NCBI GenBank assembly: GCA_029266015.1
Contig: JAJUFK010000090.1
Coordinates: 1 to 8,630 of the forward strand
DNA from: Bacteroidota bacterium
GTDB taxonomy: Bacteria; Bacteroidota; Bacteroidia; Bacteroidales; UBA1715
DNA length: 8,630 nt
Direction: 5' to 3'
Part shown: piece by piece, positions 1-7,755 of the stretch
How positions within the stretch are numbered: the stretch's first letter is position 1
Layout: each line of letters opens with the position of its first letter
Translations under genes and position numbers: made by a program
Notes under the pieces: generated by a model
Database searches by the model: none
The model's input: only the letters and a program-made list of their open reading frames with translations
Told to the model about the DNA's origin: nothing

Positions 1-3000
1 GGACAATATGACCCATTACCCGTTATGGTATATTCCGGACGGTCGTATCCTGTAATTACAACCGCAGGGGTAGTATAGGTACAATTATTTAATGTAATTT
101 CAACCGTATAACTTCCGGTAGTAACACCACTGGTAAGCGTACTTGAAGTTGCTCCCGAAATGAGTGTAGTGCCGCGATACCATTTGTAGCTTGCTCCGGT
201 AAGGTTTATACCTGTTTTAGGCATAACAGTTAATGTAACATCGCTGGTAGTACCGCAATATTTTGTTTTGTTTGCTGTAATAGTTGCTTCGGGAATTGCT
301 GTAACATTTACCACTATAAGACTCCGAGGACTTTCGCACGAATTAAGCGTTTGACTAACATAATAATTGGTAGTGCCTACTGTAGTTGTTGTTGGAGTTG
401 GAGCTGTAGAAGAACTTGTTCCTCCGGTTGCTACCGTGTACCATTTTAGTGCAGTTCCTGTGGCAGTAAGATCTGTTGCTGTTTGTTGCAAACAATAATT
501 AACAGGTGTAGTAACCGTAGGCGCTGCAGTTTGAATGATAGAAACGGTAATTTTTTCTTTATCGCTTTCGCACGAATTAAGCGTTTGTGTAACAAAATAA
601 TCTGTATTTCCTACGGTAGTTGTTATAGGAGTAGGAGCAACAGAAAGTAATGTATTTGCACTATTATACCATTTAAGATCTGTACCGGTAGCTGTAAGAG
701 CTGTTGCTGTGACATCTTTACATATAGTAACAGGAGTAATCACCGTTGGTTTCGCTGTTTCTATAACAACTACATCAATTTTTGCTCGCGGACTTTCACA
801 GCCATTGGTTGTTTGTGTAACATAATAACTTGTCGTTCCTGCAGATGCAGTAGAAGGAATTGGTGCAGTAGTTGACCCGCTACCGCCGGTTGCTACCGTA
901 TACCATTTGAGCGCAGTGCCGGTAGCTGTAAGAGCAGTTGCTATAGCACCTTTACAGTAAGTAACAGTTGCTGTAACTGTTGGTGCCGCCGGACATGGAG
1001 GAGCACCGCAATTTACAATATTCATTGCAGCCAACGAATCCTTTTTGAATCCATACCCGTTAACATAGGCATAATTCACAATTTTACCGCTTGTTGGACA
1101 CGAAGTTAATTTGGTTGTAACTTTATATTGAAAAGGAGTATTATATAATACCGGACCTCCAATAATTGGCCAAGTAACTTTTCCGGCACTATGTGTTCCC
1201 GAGTTTGTAGCACTTACAAAAGATGTTACGGTAGGCAAAATATCAGAAATTTCTAAATCAAATGCAGAGTCAAAACGTGAATCCCATTTTTTAATACGAT
1301 AATTATTCGAATTTTCTCCACCACCACTCAATCCTGAATCAGATTTTCCATTATAAAATCCTACATAACCAGCCTGAATTTTTAATCCCGAATATGTTAC
1401 TAATGGTGTATTTGTTTCAGGGTCAGAATTCACCCATACACTCATTTTATCATCTAACAAACGAACCGTTATGGTTAATGGTGTAGCAGGAGCACTATAA
1501 CTAAGTGGTGATGTTTCACCATCGCGTCGTACCAAGGTATTGTTGTTCATACACGAAATTACAAGACCTGCTCCAATTCCGTTTTTACCCGGCCATATAT
1601 TAAGAGCAACCCCATCAAATCCAGCTGTTCCGGGTTTTCCCGATTTATACCTGAACAAAAGCGAGAAACTATTCCACCCGTTTGTAGTTAAATCTATTGT
1701 AAACGTTAGAGTTCCATTGGTTCCATGCGAGTATTTATTGTAGAAATATTTTGGATCGGTCCATGGTACTGTTAAATCACCGCCAACATTTGTTGGTAAT
1801 CCCGGACTACCTGCAGGTGCAACCCAATTAGATGTTGTAGAAGCTGCAGTTAATGGGTCAATTGCAATAGCACCTTGTTTTTGTACATAATCAATGGTAT
1901 AAACTATATTATCATTTACCGCATAGGTAGTTTTATCGGCAGTTTTTGTAATAGAGGTTGGTGTAATAGGTTCCGGCACAAAATCGCAGGTAATTTTAAC
2001 CGGTGCTTCGCTCGATGTAGGTGAATCGGTTGATGAATATATCCATGCTTTATTTACAACATTTTTATCGGCCATAGGACAAGTACCGGTAGCAATTACA
2101 GTATATTCCAAGAACCCTTTTTCACCAACAAGCATTGAAGGTATTTGCCATTTTACAATTCCGGTATAATTAGCTCCGTTTGGTGCAGGAGTATATGTTG
2201 CGGTAATGCCCAATGCTTTATCGGTTTTAAATGCTTTCCATGTAAATTCTTTAGGAATAGTATCAACCACTACTACCATTTCGGCTTCTTTTCCGGGCAG
2301 CGGGCCACGTCCTAAAATTCGACGCCAGGTATATCCATCAAATTCTTCAACCAAGATTCTGTCATAATTTGCACGATCGGGACTACACGAATGGCGAGAG
2401 TAATTTGTTATCGGTTTATTTGGTGTGGCTCTATTTGCCCAACCAGGTGAAATAGGAGTAAATGTTTCACCTTGCCCATCGAGTGATGCAGATTTTACCG
2501 TAGATGAATATGACCAGTCATCAGATGTTCGAACTATCATATCTGCAGTAGGATTAGCACTTAAAACTGCTCTGATTAAAGCAGGTCCCCACACACCTTT
2601 GTGTAACAAATATTTACTGTCTAATTTGTCGTACACATGTGTAGATGTTGCCATAAGTGTATTTGCAAAACGGATCATTAACCGTTGATTCCATGCTCCA
2701 TTTGCATCACTTCCATTTGGAATTTTTTGATATGCAAATGTTATTGGTCCCGATGCAGGATTATATCCATATTTATCTAAATCATTTTGATTGTCAACTT
2801 GGAATGTCCACCCTGTCGGATTTGTTGTGGCATTGTATAAACCCATAGCTGCAGCATCATTCATAAAATATGAAATTCGGTAGTTATTCATATTTATGTA
2901 TGCTTCTTGTGCATCATTCCAAAAACGGAACAATTGATAAAAACTGGTAGATGAATAGCCTCCTCCAGGTGGAATAAAATTACCGTACGATAAAATTACA

Positions 3001-5168
3001 TGATCTCTACCACCATTTAACCATGAATCGGCAGTAGATTTGTTTTCAAAATCAACACGAAAATTTACCTCATTTGCAGGATTCATTTCAGTTCTGTTTG
3101 CAGTTTTATTTACAATTAACGAACGATTAGCCAAAATATCAACACAATTTCGTTCCATTGTATAAGTTGCATTGTTGGGATATTCATTGCTTGTCCAACT
3201 ATCGCAATTTGTTGCAGTAATGGTACTTTGCAAACAAATATATGGATGCAATGCCGTTTTTACACGAACCGTAAATGTTACTTTACCGGTAGTAGGCGGA
3301 ATACCTGTAGCCGATTTAAATCCGGGAACTGTACCTATATTCCATACTATACTGCCTGCTTGCAGTGTTCCCCCATTTGAAGCACTTACAAGTTCATACT
3401 CCGAATCAAGTGGGGTAGTAATTTTAACCCCTGTAGCATCTAAACTACCATAATTTCTATAATCTACAGTATATGTAAGTAAATCGCCGGCATATACGTA
3501 GGTTTTATTTACCGACATATACACTTTCATATTTGCCCCCGGTTTCATATCTTTAGGAGCATGTAAATTTCCCGAATTTGTTAATAATCCAAGTACTCGA
3601 AACATTCCGTGAAAATATTTAGGAGTACTCATTATGTATCGTTGGTCGTCTGTTAAATTTTTTGATTCGGTTGAAGCATCATCCCATACCAATTCCGATT
3701 GTCTGTACATATCGGCTATCAATTCTAAATCACCCGATGCTACTGCTGCAGGTGCACCTGTGCCTAGTGCATAATTGGATCCGGCTTGTTCCAATATATT
3801 ACCATTTAAATCCCAACTTTGAGGAATTTGAGCCTCACCTTTCCACATAGGTTGCCCCGGGTCGGGTGATGCTCCCATTTTTTTGCATCGAACCGTACCG
3901 CCTGCTTTTGGTTCTTTGAGCATAGCTGCATGCCGTATAGCCATGTCCCGTTCATATGTATTGCCTCCATTCACGACTTGATGTGTTACCGGGTCCCACT
4001 TAGTAGTAGGATTCCCATTCCATACATAATTTAAAATAGTTCGCCATGAGGCTCGAAAGTCCTCACCGGAATTAAAGGAACCAAACGTAAATGTGCCATC
4101 GGTAGTACAATACACTTTTCCTATAGATGGTATATATCCTTGTGCATATGCTTGTCCCATGAGCCAATCACTGGAAGCTTCGGCCCGCTTAAATTGATTG
4201 ATTTGCCACGGGGTTCCATTTCCTTCAGTTTCTAAGAAATATGCAAATTCTCTACAATATGCAGGTGCATTATAATCAAAATAATGTGCACCATAATTAC
4301 CTCCCAAGGTTGGCAAAGCCTTTGCCCACGGATATGTATTTTGTGTAGCTCGCCACATAGTAAGTTCTCCCCATGTGTTTCCACTTTTAATATATCCGTC
4401 TATGCCTATTATACCACTCATATAGCCTGCAAATGCACCATTGTCCATATAATCGGGTATAGTATCTACCAAAGCTTTTATTGCTTTTTCGGCAGCTTCT
4501 TTTAAAGAAATTGGATTCCCACATGCATCTTTTACTAATGTACCGTTATGATACATAAATTCTCCCCATTGTCGATATGCTATCAATAATCCCATTGCTA
4601 TATCAAAATCGCCATCGGTAGCCGAATGTGTTGAACCGTCATTTGCAGGTGTTGTTTCGGTACAATTCCATCCTGCTATATACGGCCCCGTTTTTTGTGT
4701 TGGACGAAGCGGTTGACAATCTTTATATTTTGTAACTTTACTCATTCTATTGTCATGTATCCACATCCACAATCCGTTAAATGTTGGCTGATCGGCAAAT
4801 ATAGCTGCTGCCATAAGCATATACCCGTCTCCTTCTGATACAAATGTGTTGAAATTGTGCGGTACTGTGTTATTATTGAAATTAATATATGGCACACCAC
4901 AATATGTTTGCCCTGTCAATCTACAGCGATGCGACATAATTTCATAAGCCTCGCGCATAGTTTTTTCCATGTCGGCATGTGTTACTCCCTCTGAATTATA
5001 TTTTGCTAATGTTTTACCTGCTTTATATTCTAAAAATTGCGGAAACGGAAAAGCAGGATTACCTGAATTAATCTTTATTTGGGGACAATTTGTAATAGGA
5101 ACAAATTGTGCATATGCAGTATACAAAGAAAATATACAAAAAATAACTGTATATAGTATTTTGTTCAT
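1..5168 (-). CDS. Secreted multidomain glycoside hydrolase family 8 protein, C-terminus beyond window
   Basis: A single open frame of 1722 complete codons starts at the ATG at 5168 and is still open at base 1. Residues 1-20 are a signal peptide (hydrophobic core, then AYA before Gln21). Residues about 40-535 are a GH8 (alpha/alpha)6 hydrolase. The SEGDGYM motif places the likely general acid at Glu112. The segment from Ala183 to Trp201 matches the GH8 signature (ATDGDFDIA) except for Gly193 where Ser/Ala is usual. SGEDFRASWR (367-376) lies where the catalytic base is expected. Then follow DUF11-like domains (about 550-668; 684-715 plus 956-1062; 1073-1102 plus 1297-1390), three Ig_7-like repeats (1395-1625) and a PKD/Ig-like domain (about 1628-1707). 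GH8 enzymes cleave beta-1,4 glucan, xylan or chitosan; the substrate here cannot be told. A T9SS sorting domain is expected past the edge but not seen. At over 1700 residues it is several times longer than a typical 350-500 aa GH8 enzyme. It has its own promoter and follows the cydAB terminators. Confidence 0.9.
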   Translation of the reverse strand, partial: MNKILYTVIFCIFSLYTAYAQFVPITNCPQIKINSGNPAFPFPQFLEYKAGKTLAKYNSEGVTHADMEKTMREAYEIMSHRCRLTGQTYCGVPYINFNNNTVPHNFNTFVSEGDGYMLMAAAIFADQPTFNGLWMWIHDNRMSKVTKYKDCQPLRPTQKTGPYIAGWNCTETTPANDGSTHSATDGDFDIAMGLLIAYRQWGEFMYHNGTLVKDACGNPISLKEAAEKAIKALVDTIPDYMDNGAFAGYMSGIIGIDGYIKSGNTWGELTMWRATQNTYPWAKALPTLGGNYGAHYFDYNAPAYCREFAYFLETEGNGTPWQINQFKRAEASSDWLMGQAYAQGYIPSIGKVYCTTDGTFTFGSFNSGEDFRASWRTILNYVWNGNPTTKWDPVTHQVVNGGNTYERDMAIRHAAMLKEPKAGGTVRCKKMGASPDPGQPMWKGEAQIPQSWDLNGNILEQAGSNYALGTGAPAAVASGDLELIADMYRQSELVWDDASTESKNLTDDQRYIMSTPKYFHGMFRVLGLLTNSGNLHAPKDMKPGANMKVYMSVNKTYVYAGDLLTYTVDYRNYGSLDATGVKITTPLDSEYELVSASNGGTLQAGSIVWNIGTVPGFKSATGIPPTTGKVTFTVRVKTALHPYICLQSTITATNCDSWTSNEYPNNATYTMERNCVDILANRSLIVNKTANRTEMNPANEVNFRVDFENKSTADSWLNGGRDHVILSYGNFIPPGGGYSSTSFYQLFRFWNDAQEAYINMNNYRISYFMNDAAAMGLYNATTNPTGWTFQVDNQNDLDKYGYNPASGPITFAYQKIPNGSDANGAWNQRLMIRFANTLMATSTHVYDKLDSKYLLHKGVWGPALIRAVLSANPTADMIVRTSDDWSYSSTVKSASLDGQGETFTPISPGWANRATPNKPITNYSRHSCSPDRANYDRILVEEFDGYTWRRILGRGPLPGKEAEMVVVVDTIPKEFTWKAFKTDKALGITATYTPAPNGANYTGIVKWQIPSMLVGEKGFLEYTVIATGTCPMADKNVVNKAWIYSSTDSPTSSEAPVKITCDFVPEPITPTSITKTADKTTYAVNDNIVYTIDYVQKQGAIAIDPLTAASTTSNWVAPAGSPGLPTNVGGDLTVPWTDPKYFYNKYSHGTNGTLTFTIDLTTNGWNSFSLLFRYKSGKPGTAGFDGVALNIWPGKNGIGAGLVISCMNNNTLVRRDGETSPLSYSAPATPLTITVRLLDDKMSVWVNSDPETNTPLVTYSGLKIQAGYVGFYNGKSDSGLSGGGENSNNYRIKKWDSRFDSAFDLEISDILPTVTSFVSATNSGTHSAGKVTWPIIGGPVLYNTPFQYKVTTKLTSCPTSGKIVNYAYVNGYGFKKDSLAAMNIVNCGAPPCPAAPTVTATVTYCKGAIATALTATGTALKWYTVATGGSGSTTAPIPSTASAGTTSYYVTQTTNGCESPRAKIDVVVIETAKPTVITPVTICKDVTATALTATGTDLKWYNSANTLLSVAPTPITTTVGNTDYFVTQTLNSCESDKEKITVSIIQTAAPTVTTPVNYCLQQTATDLTATGTALKWYTVATGGTSSSTAPTPTTTTVGTTNYYVSQTLNSCESPRSLIVVNVTAIPEATITANKTKYCGTTSDVTLTVMPKTGINLTGASYKWYRGTTLISGATSSTLTSGVTTGSYTVEITLNNCTYTTPAVVITGYDRPEYTITGNGSYC
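294..986 (-). repeat. Three tandem Ig_7-like repeats within the GH8 protein
   Basis: Residues 1395-1472, 1473-1548 and 1549-1625 are three copies of a 76-78 residue unit. Each opens with (A/K)PTV, has a first Cys about 10 residues in, then LTATGT.LKWY, a Ser/Thr/Pro-rich stretch, (Y/F)(Y/F)V(T/S)QT, and a second Cys in a (G/S)CES motif. The Cys pairs are 1405/1457, 1483/1533 and 1559/1611. This is the pattern of Ig-like domains found near the C-terminus of secreted Bacteroidota proteins, usually acting as stalks or spacers ahead of a sorting domain. Copies 1 and 3 are the closest at protein level (LKWYTVATGG shared). A related PKD-like domain with C1638/C1696 follows. Confidence 0.85.
1281..1862 (-). 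other. Concanavalin-A/LamG-like module inserted in the third DUF11-like domain
   Basis: Residues about 1103-1296 interrupt a DUF11-like domain. The first strands of the host domain are at 1073-1102 (KTADKTTYAVNDNIVYTIDY) and its remainder resumes at about 1297. The inserted part is rich in short beta strands: SLLFRYKSG, FDGVALNIWPG, TITVRLLDDKMSVWV, then QAGYVGFYNG and NNYRIKKWD. The order of an internal surface strand, a D-x-V-W-V type strand, a GYVGFY strand and a final YRIKxWD strand resembles ConA/LamG jelly rolls that bind sugars. The family call is by pattern only. Boundaries are good to about 10 residues. Confidence 0.5.
2304..3023 (-). other. Unidentified ~240-residue module inserted in the second DUF11-like domain
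   Basis: Residues about 716-955 lie between a DUF11-like N-terminal piece (684-715, LIVNKTANRTEMNPANEVNF) and its C-terminal piece, which resumes near 956 (VVVVDTIPKEFTW, then VKWQIP, FLEYTVIATGTCP). I do not recognise the inserted sequence. It is aromatic- and Asn-rich, with Trp at 718, 750, 787, 826, 860, 885 and 910. It contains the stretch NQRLMIRFANTLMATSTHVY and ends with a YDRILVEEFDGYTWRRI segment. It could be a carbohydrate-binding or accessory module, but nothing in the sequence proves a role. Confidence 0.5.
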
Positions 5169-5195
5169 AGTAAGTATTTTTTATTTAGGATAAAA

Positions 5196-5268
5196 TTCGT
5201 ACAAAGATAATATAATATACCAAAATATAGGACTAATTTTTTAGGAAATTGGTTGCATTTTGTACGAA
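5196..5268. repeat. Paired TTYGTACRAA boxes flanking the GH8 promoter
   Basis: TTCGTACAAA at 5196-5205 and its exact reverse complement TTTGTACGAA at 5259-5268 are separated by 53 bases, with centres 63 bp apart. Each box is itself a near-palindrome around GTAC. The first overlaps the -7 element, and the second overlaps the T-run of the upstream terminator. They could be operator half-sites, but chance is not excluded in AT-rich DNA. Confidence 0.3.
5202..5209 (-). promoter_or_regulatory. Putative Bacteroidota -7 promoter element for the GH8 gene
   Basis: Read on the minus strand, the sequence is TATCTTTG, an exact match to the TAnnTTTG -7 consensus of the Bacteroidota housekeeping sigma factor. 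It lies 33 bases before the ATG at 5168. The leader is A-rich with no Shine-Dalgarno, as is usual in this phylum. A clear TTTG -33 box at the normal spacing is not visible; the nearest TTTG (5221-5224) is too close. Its position downstream of the cydB terminators supports independent transcription. Confidence 0.5.
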
Positions 5269-5304
5269 AAAATGTTCAGTATCAATGAATTTACTATTGA
5301 TACT
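5267..5304 (-). terminator. Second intrinsic terminator after cydB
   Basis: On the minus strand AGTATCAAT (5304-5296) pairs perfectly over 9 bp with ATTGATACT (5286-5278) across a 9-base loop. The spacer GAACA follows, then six T residues (5272-5267). The stem is AT-rich and so not very stable, but the hairpin plus T-run layout in the right direction fits a Rho-independent terminator backing up the one just before it. Confidence 0.6.
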
Positions 5305-5315
5305 ATACTTAGTAT

Positions 5316-5340
5316 AAAAAATACTATTAAGAGTTAATAG
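5316..5340 (-). terminator. First intrinsic terminator, overlapping the cydB stop codon
   Basis: On the minus strand CTATTAA (5340-5334) pairs with TTAATAG (5330-5324) across a 3-base CTC loop, followed by TA and six T residues (5321-5316). The TAA stop codon of cydB forms the end of the 5' stem arm. A small palindrome, TATAC-TTA-GTATA (5304-5316), lies between this terminator and the next. Confidence 0.6.
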
Positions 5341-6371
5341 CTTGTTTCATCTAACTTTACTTTTCCTCTAAAAATATATAATGCAATTACTGTATATGCT
5401 ATAAGCAACGGCGCTCCAATAGAAACAATAAGTAACATGATTCCCAACGTTTTTTCTGATGAAGCTGCATTATATATAGTAATAGTATTTGCCGGATCTA
5501 TTGTTGAAACTAATAAATTAGGAAATACTCCCATAGCTGCAACTATCAACAACAAACCAATAGTAAGCGATGAACAGATAAACGCATACACATACTTTGT
5601 TTTACTATACAATATATAACTCAATGCTATTACTACAGGCACAAGCAAAGGAAATATCCAAAATACGGGATTTGAATTAAATACAGATACATTTTGAGGT
5701 ACAGCATATACGGTAAATATAGTAGCTACTATATACAACACAACAAATATAATAAAGCCTATTTTTCCTAATTGTATAATCTTTTGTTGCATTGCTCCTT
5801 CGGTTTTATACATAAGGAATAATGCTCCGTGCCACATCATAACCGATAAGGAAAGTAATCCAATTACCAAAGGATAGGGTGTGAGAAATTCAAAAAATCC
5901 TGTTCCGGCATAATCAAAATTATTGCCTACTTGCATACCTTGTATTACATTACCTAACACAACCCCAAGTAGTAAAGCAAGCATACCACTTGAAACACTA
6001 TAACTTATATCCCATGTTTTTGTCCACCATGCCATAGGCTCTTTACTGCGAAATTCTATTGAAATAGCTCTAAAGATAAGAAACAACAAAAACAACATAA
6101 ATGGAATATACATAGCCGAAAACAATGTTGCATACATAAGCGGAAATCCTGCAAACAAAGCTCCTCCGCCTATTACCAACCATACCTCATTGCCATCCCA
6201 TAGTGGTCCTACTGCGTTAATTGCAATTCGGCGTTCGGTATTATCCTTAAAAAATAAATGCCATGTACCTGCTCCAAAATCATACCCGTCTAATATAGCA
6301 TATCCTATAAACAATACTGCTATTATTATAAACCAAAGTGATGGGTAATCTAAACCTAAAATAGTTTCCAT
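5334..6371 (-). CDS. cydB: Cytochrome bd quinol oxidase subunit II
   Basis: CydB is the second core subunit of the inner-membrane cytochrome bd oxidase, which oxidises quinol and reduces oxygen to water at low oxygen tension. The 345-residue protein is almost all hydrophobic, with about eight or nine membrane spans. It shows the family N-terminus (LDYPSLWF), the DGYDFGAG motif at 28-35, and PLWDGNEVW at 56-64. Asp28 and Asp59 match acidic residues implicated in proton delivery. The frame can be read back to a TTG abutting the cydA stop, giving four more residues. I prefer the ATG at 6371 because it gives the usual family start (METILGLDYPS). It is 12 bp downstream of cydA and must be cotranscribed with it. 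E. coli CydB is 379 aa, so this is a slightly compact form. Confidence 0.95.
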   Translation of the reverse strand: METILGLDYPSLWFIIIAVLFIGYAILDGYDFGAGTWHLFFKDNTERRIAINAVGPLWDGNEVWLVIGGGALFAGFPLMYATLFSAMYIPFMLFLLFLIFRAISIEFRSKEPMAWWTKTWDISYSVSSGMLALLLGVVLGNVIQGMQVGNNFDYAGTGFFEFLTPYPLVIGLLSLSVMMWHGALFLMYKTEGAMQQKIIQLGKIGFIIFVVLYIVATIFTVYAVPQNVSVFNSNPVFWIFPLLVPVVIALSYILYSKTKYVYAFICSSLTIGLLLIVAAMGVFPNLLVSTIDPANTITIYNAASSEKTLGIMLLIVSIGAPLLIAYTVIALYIFRGKVKLDETSY

Positions 6372-6383
6372 ATTCACTAGCAA

Positions 6384-7733
6384 TTAAAGGGTTGATACTG
6401 ATGATTGTGGTGTAACTTCGTCATAGGGACCGTGAAGTATTTTTTTGGTAAGTAAGTATATAAACAATACCAATAATAGTAAATATATTGCACCAAACAT
6501 AATCAATGAAAATAATAATTGCGGTGCTGTAACTGTTGCCGAAAATGCTTCACTTGTTCGCAATAAACCATATACTATCCATGGTTGACGACCCATTTCG
6601 GCAGCTATCCATCCCACTTGATTTGCTATTTGAGGTAATAGTACTGCAAAAACAAATGCTACTAATAACCACCGCGTATCAAATAACTTTTTACGCCACC
6701 ACATAAAACATGCAAACAAGGTTAATCCTATGAGCATCATACCTATAGCAACCATCAAATGATACGTTTGAAATACGGCATTTACTTGTGAAGGTTGATC
6801 TTCTTTTGCAAATTGATCTAACCCTATTACCGGTGTTTTAAAATCATAATGCAATAAAAATGATAATCCTCCGGGAACTTTAAGACCGGTAACTTCTTGT
6901 GTTTCATTGTTTACCCAACCTAATATATACAAATCGCCGGGACCGGTTGTATAATGCCCTTCAAGTGCTGCAAGTTTTGCCGGTTGATTTTGTGCAACCC
7001 CCACAGCCGACGCATGTCCGCTATGTAATTGCGAAAGAGAGAAAACAGTTGCAACTACCAATGCTATTAGAAATGCTTTTTTAGAAATTTCAATATATCG
7101 TCCTTTTAATAAATAATAAGCATGCACACTCAAAACTAAAAATGCTCCTGCCAATAATGCACCTATCCATACGTGCAACACGCGGTCAACTGTAGATGGG
7201 TTAAAAACCATAGCCCAAAAATCGGTAATTTCGGCACGAGCCATAGCTCCCTCACCACGTATTTCAAAACCTGCAGGTGTTTGTTGCCAACTATTTGCCA
7301 CTACTATCCACACTGCCGAAAACAGAGAACCCAAAAACACACCAATAGTAGAAATAAAGTGCATTATTGGTTTTGTTTTATTCCAACCAAAAATAAGAAT
7401 TCCTAAAAACGTGCTTTCCAGTGCAAATGCAAATACGCCTTCTGCTGCAAGCGGACTACCAAACACATCACCCACAAACCGTGAGTAACGAGCCCAATTG
7501 GTGCCAAATTCAAACTCCATAACAATACCGCTACTTACTCCAAGTACAAAAGTTAACGCAAATATTTTTGTCCAAAACCGTGCAAGAACTTCATATTCCT
7601 TGTTTTTAGTTTTTAGATACATGCCTTCAAACAACACCATGAGCAATCCTAATCCTATACTCAGAGGTGGAAAAATGTAGTGAAAACCTACTGTAAAGGC
7701 AAACTGAATGCGAGCTAAAATTTCTACGTCCAT
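6384..7733 (-). CDS. cydA: Cytochrome bd quinol oxidase subunit I, short Q-loop type
   Basis: CydA carries the three haems and the quinol site of the cytochrome bd oxidase. Expected residues are present. His18 (GFHYIFPPL) is a haem b595/d-region ligand. Glu98 and Glu106 (AAEGVFAFALEST) line the proton/haem region. His187 (RVLHVWIG) and Met380 (GWIAAEMGRQPW) ligate b558. Lys253 and Glu258 (QPAKLAALEG) start the quinol-binding Q-loop. The 449-residue length and the short stretch after Glu258 place it with the short-Q-loop forms, unlike the 522 aa E. coli protein. About nine membrane spans are visible. The start is the ATG at 7733, giving the standard N-terminus (MDVEILARIQFAFTVGFHY). It is first in the cydAB operon and preceded by a likely promoter. 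Confidence 0.97.
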   Translation of the reverse strand: MDVEILARIQFAFTVGFHYIFPPLSIGLGLLMVLFEGMYLKTKNKEYEVLARFWTKIFALTFVLGVSSGIVMEFEFGTNWARYSRFVGDVFGSPLAAEGVFAFALESTFLGILIFGWNKTKPIMHFISTIGVFLGSLFSAVWIVVANSWQQTPAGFEIRGEGAMARAEITDFWAMVFNPSTVDRVLHVWIGALLAGAFLVLSVHAYYLLKGRYIEISKKAFLIALVVATVFSLSQLHSGHASAVGVAQNQPAKLAALEGHYTTGPGDLYILGWVNNETQEVTGLKVPGGLSFLLHYDFKTPVIGLDQFAKEDQPSQVNAVFQTYHLMVAIGMMLIGLTLFACFMWWRKKLFDTRWLLVAFVFAVLLPQIANQVGWIAAEMGRQPWIVYGLLRTSEAFSATVTAPQLLFSLIMFGAIYLLLLVLFIYLLTKKILHGPYDEVTPQSSVSTL

Positions 7734-7755
7734 AAGTAAGATTGTTGAGTTTATA

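Noticed and set aside
294..986. Regular repeats considered as a CRISPR array or as microsatellite DNA
   Set aside because: The period is about 230 bp, in frame and with conserved protein motifs, so these are protein domain repeats.
1540..5193. Several plus-strand ORFs of 60-93 codons across the left half
   Set aside because: All are shadows of the continuous GH8 frame on the minus strand. None has family features, and repeated Cys/Ile/Thr-rich translations are what antisense reading of this gene gives.
6372..6383. TTG start for cydB directly abutting the cydA stop codon
   Set aside because: The ATG at 6371 gives the normal CydB N-terminus. The TTG would add only four residues (MLVN), with no ribosome-binding signal to favour it.
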